A stretch of DNA of 64,000 bases from Psychrobacter glacincola (lineage in GTDB: Bacteria > Pseudomonadota > Gammaproteobacteria > Pseudomonadales > Moraxellaceae). Every line of letters starts with the position of its first letter. Positions within the stretch are counted from its first letter, which is position 1. Below the pieces are notes generated by a model that was not told the DNA's origin, searched no databases, and was given only the letters and a program-made list of their open reading frames with translations. Shown in pieces: positions 57,593-64,000 of this stretch. The position numbers and the translations under genes were made by a program. The stretch covers positions 930,001 through 994,000 of the forward strand of contig NZ_CAJGZH010000001.1 of assembly GCF_904846075.1 (NCBI RefSeq). The letters run 5' to 3'.

Positions 57593-58540
57593 TTAACGCT
57601 TGTCATTACGGTCACGAGTATTGCGCGTACCACGGCTGGCAGGGCTAGCACTACTTTTAGGCTTCGCGCTGCTGTTACGATTGTCGCTACCACTGCGGCT
57701 ATCGCTACGACTGTCAGTAGCGCGACGCGCTTTAAGCGGCTTGCTTCTGATACGCTCTTGTTTCTCTTTTGCTGCGCCATGCAGACCCGTACCATAACGA
57801 GGACGCAAGCTCACTAAATCAGTCAACGTATTGATGTCTTTTCTGTCGAGTTCTAAGAAACGACCAGTACGTAGCTCTTTTGGTAGAGCAATCGTGCCAT
57901 AGCGCGTGCGTAGTAGACGGCTTACTTTCAGGCCTTGTGATTCAAACAAACGACGTACTTCGCGATTACGACCTTCTTTTAGTTGGACGTGATACCACTT
58001 GTTGACGCCTTCACCACCGCCTTCTTTGATATCTTCGAACTTTGCAAGGCCATCTTCTAGCATAACGCCAGCCGTTAGCGCACGAGCGATCTCAGGCGTG
58101 ACTTCACCCAATACACGTACCGCATATTCACGAGTGACTTCGCCAGACGGATGCATCAAGCGATGCGCCATCTCACCATCATTGGTAAACAATAATAGCC
58201 CAGTTGAATTGATGTCCAAGCGACCAACCATCACCCAGCGATCATGAGTCAGTTTTGGTAAACGCTCAAAAACGGTTGGACGACCTTCTGGATCTTTAGC
58301 AGAGCAGACTTCGCCTTCAGGCTTGTAGTAAGCGATAACACGGCGACGCTTCTCGTTTTCAGAGGTGTATTTAATCTGACGACCATCAACGCGAATCTCA
58401 TCGCCTTGCTCGACGCGATCACCAATGGTCGCAGGTCCGTTATTAACAGTAACACGCCCTGATTTTATGACTTCTTCCATTTGACGGCGTGAGCCAAGAC
58501 CCATACGGGCGAGGGCTTTCTGTAATTTTTCATCTTTCAT
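57593..58540 (-). CDS. rluB: 23S rRNA pseudouridine synthase RluB
   Basis: Makes pseudouridine in 23S rRNA (position 2605 in E. coli). Residues 1-65 form an S4 RNA-binding domain (LQKALARMGLGSRRQMEE). The catalytic Asp lies in MVGRLDINSTGLLLFTNDG, followed by LKEGRNREVRRLFE. The C-terminal 65 residues are a low-complexity basic Arg/Ser/Asp tail, as in many RluB proteins. The ATG at 58540 has AAGGAC about 7 bp upstream; the ATG at 58546 is too close to that box. Confidence 0.94.
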   Translation of the reverse strand: MKDEKLQKALARMGLGSRRQMEEVIKSGRVTVNNGPATIGDRVEQGDEIRVDGRQIKYTSENEKRRRVIAYYKPEGEVCSAKDPEGRPTVFERLPKLTHDRWVMVGRLDINSTGLLLFTNDGEMAHRLMHPSGEVTREYAVRVLGEVTPEIARALTAGVMLEDGLAKFEDIKEGGGEGVNKWYHVQLKEGRNREVRRLFESQGLKVSRLLRTRYGTIALPKELRTGRFLELDRKDINTLTDLVSLRPRYGTGLHGAAKEKQERIRSKPLKARRATDSRSDSRSGSDNRNSSAKPKSSASPASRGTRNTRDRNDKR

Positions 58541-58546
58541 AATCAT

Positions 58547-59128
58547 GTCCTTGAGTCGGTGGGTTTACATTTCTCAATGTAAAAAATGGGATTGACTATT
58601 CTACGCTATTTTGATGACTTTAGCACGCAAACCAGTATCTACAAACGGTATCAATTTATAGCTTTACATTAATAAAAGAAAGTTTGCTAAATTAAAAGAG
58701 ATTTCTAAAATAAAAGTTGATTAGGTTGTTATAAAAGTAAGATATTTGCACACAAATGCTTATATTTATTTTTTAATAAAACAGTAAGTTCTCTAAGTAT
58801 TATTAAGACAAGTTAAGCAACATCACCAATACTAAATTTCTATTTTCGGCAGCATGAACCCTAAAAAATACTGCTAACACCTTTTAATATGTCCTCCTAT
58901 TTAGATTTTTCTGTCTTTTTGTTTTTATCGATATGCGCTATACACCTTTTTTGAAAAGGGTTTACATAAAATAAATTAACTAAAAAAATGTTCTTACATC
59001 AATGTTTATAAATATTGCGTTATGTATAGTTTAGGTGTATATTCAATAAATACATCCTTTTTTATGAATATATTGATAGCAGCAAGGCACTTATTTTTGA
59101 TTCACGAATATAAATATGAGTAACTGTT
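58547..59128. other. 582-bp AT-rich gap before the capsule locus
   Basis: No gene is seen. The right half is clearly more AT-rich than its surroundings and should hold the wza promoter. I found no JUMPstart/ops element (GGCGGTAG). The shift in composition fits the edge of a variable polysaccharide region. Confidence 0.5.
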
Positions 59129-60220
59129 ATGGTTTATAAATATTTCATTTCTGTACAAAAGCGCTCCTTAATAGCAAGTGCGTCTTGCTTATTGCTGACA
59201 GTATTGCTCAGCAGTTGCACAATAAATTCAGGACTTCAGTCTGGAAAATTACCCGAGTCAGGAACATTTACTGCAGAAAACGGTCTACAATTCTATATTC
59301 AACCTTTGAGTTTGGCTAATCTACCAGCTAAAGAAGCCGTCATCCTTGATCGAGATTTATATCATTTAGTAAAAACATCTGGGCGTGTCAGCTATGGCAT
59401 TGCTAAAGGGGATGTTCTCAATATTATCCTGACCAATTATCCAGATATTAATGCCTCAACGTCTAGTCTGACCGTTGACCAGCAAGGGTTTATACAATTC
59501 CCCTTAGTAGGGAGAGTCAAAGCCAGCGGTCTCAGTGTGCCGCAGTTCACCGCCACTTTGCAAAGCAAGCTTCAACGCTATCTCAAATACTCAGATCCTC
59601 AGGTCAAAATCATCAACTACCGTGGTAGTAAGTTTTTCGTGGATGGTGAGGTCAAGCAGTCTGGTGAGTTTGTTATCGCAGATGTGCCCATCTCAGTATA
59701 TGGCGCTATTTCTATGGCGGGTGGTACGACTGATACGGGTGATTCAAACCATATCGTATTAAACCGTCAAGGCAAAAGTTACAAGCTCGGTATCCAATCA
59801 TTAAATCAAATGGGGCTGTCTGCCAATCAAATATACTTACAAGACGGCGATGCTATTCATGTCAATAGCCAAAGCCGCAATAAGGTCTATGTATTGGGAG
59901 AATTTGGCAAAATTGAGCCCGTTGCTATTCCTGAGCAAGGGCTGAGCCTAGCGCATGTATTAGGTGAGTCAAATGGATTGAATTCTAATACAGCCAATGC
60001 GGCCAAAGTATATATCGTTCGGGATAATCCAAAGTATCAATACACCAATATTTATTATGTCGACATGCAGAGCATTACCAGTTTTGCCTTGGCCAGTCGT
60101 TTTGACATGCAAGCCAATGACATCCTTTATGTTGATCCAACTGGCTTGGCGCGCTGGAATCGTATTATTAGCGCCATACTGCCTTCAACATCAGCAATCA
60201 ATGTGATTTCAGGGATATAG
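59129..60220 (+). CDS. wza: Polysaccharide export outer-membrane lipoprotein Wza
   Basis: Forms the octameric outer-membrane channel for group 1-type capsule or exopolysaccharide. The 363-residue protein has a lipoprotein signal with lipobox LSSC (Cys30), the polysaccharide-export domain at about 95-185 (YGIAKGDVLNIILTNYPDIN, FPLVGRVKASGLSVPQF) and two SLBB-like domains (KFFVDGEVKQSGEF; KVYVLGEFGKIEPV). The C-terminal amphipathic segment RWNRIISAILPSTSAINVI would be the pore-forming helix. First gene of the wza-wzb-wzc operon; wzb starts 9 bp after. Confidence 0.95.
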   Translation: MVYKYFISVQKRSLIASASCLLLTVLLSSCTINSGLQSGKLPESGTFTAENGLQFYIQPLSLANLPAKEAVILDRDLYHLVKTSGRVSYGIAKGDVLNIILTNYPDINASTSSLTVDQQGFIQFPLVGRVKASGLSVPQFTATLQSKLQRYLKYSDPQVKIINYRGSKFFVDGEVKQSGEFVIADVPISVYGAISMAGGTTDTGDSNHIVLNRQGKSYKLGIQSLNQMGLSANQIYLQDGDAIHVNSQSRNKVYVLGEFGKIEPVAIPEQGLSLAHVLGESNGLNSNTANAAKVYIVRDNPKYQYTNIYYVDMQSITSFALASRFDMQANDILYVDPTGLARWNRIISAILPSTSAINVISGI

Positions 60221-60229
60221 GAGTCAGTC

Positions 60230-60706
60230 ATGGGAGCGTTTGATCAGATATTGGTTGTTTGTGTTGGCAATATATGCCGTAGCCCGATGGCCGCTGCCAT
60301 ATTAACGGCATATTATCCAGAAAAGCACATCGACTCTGCTGGTCTGTCAGCGCTCGTAGGTCACGCAGCTGATGCCAAAGCGGTTGCATTGATGGCTACT
60401 CATAATATAGACATCAGTGCTCATATCGCCAAGCAAATTGATGAAGCATTAGTCAGTCAGTCAGATTTAATTTTGACGATGACAACCAACCAAACCAAAT
60501 GGATTGAAAGTCAGTGGCCGCACTGTCGCGGAAAAACCTTTCGAATAGGGCATTGGCTTGATAAAGATATTGCTGACCCTTATCAGCAGGATGACTCAGC
60601 ATTTGAGAAGAGTAGACAAGATATTATCGATAGTCTTGAACAATGGACTGACAAGATTAGCGACGCGCCATCGATTAGAGCGTTGAAGTTCAGCGAATGC
60701 TATTAA
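60230..60706 (+). CDS. wzb: Low-molecular-weight protein tyrosine phosphatase Wzb
   Basis: Dephosphorylates the Tyr-rich tail of Wzc, letting polymerisation and export cycle. The 158-residue protein has the catalytic P-loop VCVGNICRSPMA (Cys8, Arg14, C-x5-R-S) and the general-acid segment DPYQQDD. Length is normal for the family (about 147). It sits between wza and wzc. Confidence 0.95.
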   Translation: MGAFDQILVVCVGNICRSPMAAAILTAYYPEKHIDSAGLSALVGHAADAKAVALMATHNIDISAHIAKQIDEALVSQSDLILTMTTNQTKWIESQWPHCRGKTFRIGHWLDKDIADPYQQDDSAFEKSRQDIIDSLEQWTDKISDAPSIRALKFSECY

Positions 60707-60737
60707 ACGATCAACATTGAGCGATGAGTATATGGTT

Positions 60738-62999
60738 ATGAATAATATGGATTCAAAAGACCTATCAACGTCTACGGGCGAAAAAAACAATGACGACATC
60801 GATTTAATGGCGCTGGTTTTAGTATTGTTACGTGGTTGGAAAATCATTGCTCTCATGGCGATATTGGGGCTTTTACTAGGGCTTTTGTATACCCGCTATG
60901 TGAATCCCATCTATAAATCAGATGCGCTGATACAGATTGAAGAAAATACTCAAGGAATAGAGGCGCTTGGCGAGAGTATCTCAGAGTTGGTTGGTGCAGA
61001 AGTCAGCAAAGCGGAGACAGAAGCAGAGCTGATACGATCACGTATGATATTGGAGCCAGTGGTTGAGCTATTGCACCTGCGCATTAAGCTAACAGATCCC
61101 AATATTGGTCATCTTGATAGAATAAAAAGCAATCGTACTTACACGCAATTAAACACACCAGATGATGTATCACTTGATACCGAAAATGGCATAGTAAAAG
61201 TCCGCCAATTTGATGTATCACCAGCGTACTTAAACCAACCTTTCATACTAACAAAATCTGCTACAGGGTTTGTTTTGAGCAATGGGTTTGATGAATTCAA
61301 AGGTCAGCTTGGTCAGGCGCATCAGTTCAAAGGGTTGGACGGTCAGATTAATATTACTGTCACAGAGTTACCTGCTGATGGTTACCCAATTAATATTAGT
61401 AAGCAGACGATAAAGGCTGCGACTGACGCTATCAACGGCGCCTTATCCGTTGAAGAAAAAGGTCAAAAAACGGGGATTATTCAGCTGTCGATGACGGGTC
61501 CCAACCAAGAGCAAATCACTACTATACTCAATCAGATCGTCCGATCTTACGTCGATCAAAACCAATCTCGCGGTTCTGAAGAAACGACCAAAACACTTGC
61601 CTTTATGGAAACGCAGATCCCTCTATTAAAAGAAAAATTAGAGACTTCTGAAGCACTGTTTAATGACTTTCGTAAAAAATATGGCACGATTGATGTGGGT
61701 AAAGAAGCCGAGTTGTTATTGAATGAGAAGTCTCGCATCGATGAGCAGCTCAATGAGCTGAAACTCAAAAAAGCAGACCTAACTACTTATTACACCGAAG
61801 AACATCCACTGGTCATTCAAATTAATGAACAGCTCAAAGTGCTTAATAATAGAACAAGAGAGATAGATAATACCATTGCAGGTCTACCTGAAATACAGCG
61901 AGAGTTTCTAAAGCTATCAGAAGATACTGCAATCAATCGAGAAATCTATCTGACGCTGCTCAAAAATTATGAGCAACTTAAAATCGTCAAGGCTGGTCAA
62001 ATCGGCTATGCCCGTATTATCGATTCACCGACCAGTACCTTTAATGCCATTGCACCAAATAAACTACAAATCCTGATGCTGACCACATTGATAGGCATGA
62101 TGTTTGGGGTGATGCTGGTGCTCTTGAAGAACCTTGTTAGAAATGTCGTAAAAGATCCAGAGCATTTAGAGGTCACAACGGGCATCCCTGTCATCGCAAC
62201 GATTCCACGCTCACCCTTACTGTCGAGGTTGAGTAAAAAGAAGAATACCACCCCTCGCATACTCGCTCATGTTGATCACAGTAGTTTGAGTTATGAGGCG
62301 ATCAAAAGCTTAAGAACCAATTTGATGTTTGGTATGCCAATGGGGACAGCGGTCGGGCAGCCCGCGCAAGTCATATTGATTACTGGGGAGAGCCCTGGTG
62401 TCGGCAAGTCGTTTATCGCTGCCAATTTATCAGAGGTATTTGCCCAGCTCAACAAAAAAGTCTTGGTCATCGATGGTGACATGCGTTTAGGTGAGCTGCA
62501 TAAAATGTTTAATATGAGCCAACATGATGGTCTTGCCGATTATTTGTTGCAGGATAAAAAGCATTTTTCTCCGATTGATGGTACTCGATCAGACAGTGAG
62601 GTTCCTAGCTTAGGGGTCGAAAGCTTTATTCATCCCACTGGTATGGAGTTGATTGATTTCATACCGCGCGGACGGCAGCCGCATAACCCCACCTCCTTAT
62701 TGATGGGCGAAAAATTCAATCATTTGATGGCAGAATTAAAAACTCAATACGATTATATTGTCATCGACTCACCCCCGATATTGGCGGCGTCAGATGCTAT
62801 GGTACTTGCGCAACATGCAGACAAAGTGCTTATCGTCACGAAGTTTAATCATTCAATAGAAGGGCAACTGGTTTATGCGATCAAGCAAATGAATAAAGCC
62901 AATGTACAAGTAGATGGCATTATTCTCAATGATGTACAGCAGGGTCTTATGGATAAATATAGCTATCATTATCATTATGCCTATGGAGATAACCACTAG
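60738..62999 (+). CDS. wzc: Tyrosine-protein kinase Wzc (polysaccharide copolymerase)
   Basis: Inner-membrane copolymerase with a cytoplasmic BY-kinase. Membrane helices lie at about 35-53 and near 445-465, flanking a periplasmic Wzz-like domain with coiled coil. The kinase has Walker A ITGESPGVGKSFIAANL, A' VLVIDGDMRLG and B YIVIDSPPIL. The Tyr-rich C-terminus YSYHYHYAYGDNH has five tyrosines, the autophosphorylation targets removed by Wzb. Start is uncertain: TTG 60717, ATG 60732 and ATG 60738 are in frame; 60738 has GATGAG 9 bp upstream and gives 753 residues. Confidence 0.94.
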   Translation: MNNMDSKDLSTSTGEKNNDDIDLMALVLVLLRGWKIIALMAILGLLLGLLYTRYVNPIYKSDALIQIEENTQGIEALGESISELVGAEVSKAETEAELIRSRMILEPVVELLHLRIKLTDPNIGHLDRIKSNRTYTQLNTPDDVSLDTENGIVKVRQFDVSPAYLNQPFILTKSATGFVLSNGFDEFKGQLGQAHQFKGLDGQINITVTELPADGYPINISKQTIKAATDAINGALSVEEKGQKTGIIQLSMTGPNQEQITTILNQIVRSYVDQNQSRGSEETTKTLAFMETQIPLLKEKLETSEALFNDFRKKYGTIDVGKEAELLLNEKSRIDEQLNELKLKKADLTTYYTEEHPLVIQINEQLKVLNNRTREIDNTIAGLPEIQREFLKLSEDTAINREIYLTLLKNYEQLKIVKAGQIGYARIIDSPTSTFNAIAPNKLQILMLTTLIGMMFGVMLVLLKNLVRNVVKDPEHLEVTTGIPVIATIPRSPLLSRLSKKKNTTPRILAHVDHSSLSYEAIKSLRTNLMFGMPMGTAVGQPAQVILITGESPGVGKSFIAANLSEVFAQLNKKVLVIDGDMRLGELHKMFNMSQHDGLADYLLQDKKHFSPIDGTRSDSEVPSLGVESFIHPTGMELIDFIPRGRQPHNPTSLLMGEKFNHLMAELKTQYDYIVIDSPPILAASDAMVLAQHADKVLIVTKFNHSIEGQLVYAIKQMNKANVQVDGIILNDVQQGLMDKYSYHYHYAYGDNH

Positions 63000-63048
63000 T
63001 TTGCGTGGTAGTCGCTTATAAGCAAACCAACTTAATTGGGTGGATATT

Positions 63049-64000
63049 ATGTTGATAAAAACAGAGTCAAACAATGCTTATCAATCGTCCAGTGGTTTTA
63101 ATCAATGGTCGAAGCGTGTGGCTCTGTATTTATTGTCATTACCACGCCTGACTAAAAGCACCCTCTTATTTAGTATAGATTTTGCTATGTCGATCTTTTG
63201 CCTATTATTGGCATTGATGCTACGACAAGGGTATGTGGCCTCTCATATCAGTCTTGCAGCGTTGGCTTTTTATGCATTCGTGCCGGTTGCTAGCTTATAT
63301 CTTATTGGTTTTTATCGAAGCGCCTCTCGAGGGTTTTTTGATGCAGTGATGGGTCGTGTGCTGCAACTGTTTTTTTTACTTATTATTGTTTATCAAGTCA
63401 TCATTTATTTGAGTCCATCAGCGACGATACCGCGCTCAGCCCCCGTTATATTTTTATTTCTATTTTTTATTTGGCTGTGGAATAGTAGGCTCATGATACG
63501 CGCGTTACTGAAACGTCTACAGGGTGCAGGTCAAAGCCGTCGTCCAGATGCCTGTTGTGACAACGTGATTATTTATGGTGCAGGAGAAGCTGGTAGAGAG
63601 TTGCTAGAAAGTTTGAGACATTCTTATCAGTACAATGTAGTGGCGTATATCGATGATGACCCGCAGCTTACTGGGGCTTATTTACATGGCAAACAAATAT
63701 ATGCAGCTCACGCTTCCGTGGTTGATAGAAAAACTCAATGTGGCGCAGGTGATTTTAGCCATGCCCTCTATGAGCCGTGCTCGTAAAAAACAGATTATGG
63801 ACAGTCTGTCAGGTATATCCGTTAAGATAAAAGACTTGCCAAGCTTACGTGAGCTTGCTGATGAGATAGTAACCGTCAGTCATATACGACCCGTTGACAT
63901 ACTAGATGTGCTCGAACGAGAAACGGTCGAACCTGTTGCGGAGTTGCTACAAAAAAACATCACGGGCAAAAACGTTCTCGTTACTGGGGCAGGTGGTTCA
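63049..64000 (+). pseudogene. Nucleotide-sugar 4,6-dehydratase (CapD/WbpM/PglF family), frameshifted and partial
   Basis: Membrane dehydratase of UDP-HexNAc that makes sugars for surface glycans. Four membrane helices (about 25-140 of the product) are followed by a Rossmann domain, NVIIYGAGEAGRELLESL, then YIDDDPQL. This frame stops at 63786 after a nonsense tail. From 63713 the +1 frame continues the family sequence: LPWLIEKLNVAQVILAMPS, SRARKKQIMDSL, then KNVLVTGAGGS at the window edge, the start of the catalytic SDR domain. So one extra base or two missing bases lie near 63705-63715. Either a real mutation or a sequencing error; the gene runs beyond 64000. ATG 63049 is preferred to GTG 63040. 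Confidence 0.85.

Noticed and set aside
58547..59128. Possible ops/JUMPstart element before wza
   Set aside because: No GGCGGTAG or close match was found in the gap.

Overview
The window is a moderate-G+C bacterial chromosome segment whose proteins point to a gammaproteobacterium of the Moraxellaceae, most likely Psychrobacter. The basis is gene content and protein style: a fused NuoCD, a 13-gene nuo operon, Moraxellaceae-like OmpA lipoproteins, NrtR-controlled NAD synthesis, a Wza/Wzb/Wzc capsule locus and Gln/His-rich linkers. No rRNA, tRNA, CRISPR array or intact insertion sequence was seen.

Layout. 1-8.9 kb: the 5' part of leuS (minus), a Spx/ArsC-like gene (plus), then a minus-strand block of rep helicase, mgtE, dut, algC, argB and a small membrane protein. 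9.7-26.2 kb: complete complex I operon nuoA-N after an 865-bp leader without a gene. 26.3-32.4 kb: fpr, an unknown gene, a TonB-like protein, an MscS channel, ybeY and phoH. 33-35.6 kb: two ubiquinone-pathway FAD hydroxylases. 35.7-39.0 kb: three related OmpA-like lipoproteins around an unknown membrane protein, then lysO. 40.2-46 kb: a lipid-metabolism cluster resembling E. coli ynbABC. It holds a CDP-alcohol phosphatidyltransferase in frame with an alpha/beta hydrolase/methyltransferase, a patatin-like protein lacking both catalytic residues, an SDR, and a convergent CdsA-like gene. 46-51.5 kb: NAD synthesis with nadB-nadA divergent from nrtR, then nadC; matching palindromic operators lie before nadA/nrtR and before nadC. 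51.8-54.8 kb: marC, a trimethylamine-monooxygenase-like FMO, and an ArgO/LysE exporter. 55-57.3 kb: three tandem paralogues of an unrecognised family. 57.6-58.5 kb: rluB. 59.1-64 kb: start of a capsule/exopolysaccharide locus (wza, wzb, wzc, then a nucleotide-sugar dehydratase with a frameshift) that runs off the window.

Most interesting items: the NrtR regulon with two visible operators; the ynb-like cluster with its in-frame fusion, internal ribosome binding site and catalytically altered patatin; the three-paralogue family; the 20-bp tandem repeats and hairpins inside the nuo transcript; the 43-bp tandem duplication at the end of dut; and the frameshift in the last gene. All functions are inferred from motif recognition by eye; no database search was run.
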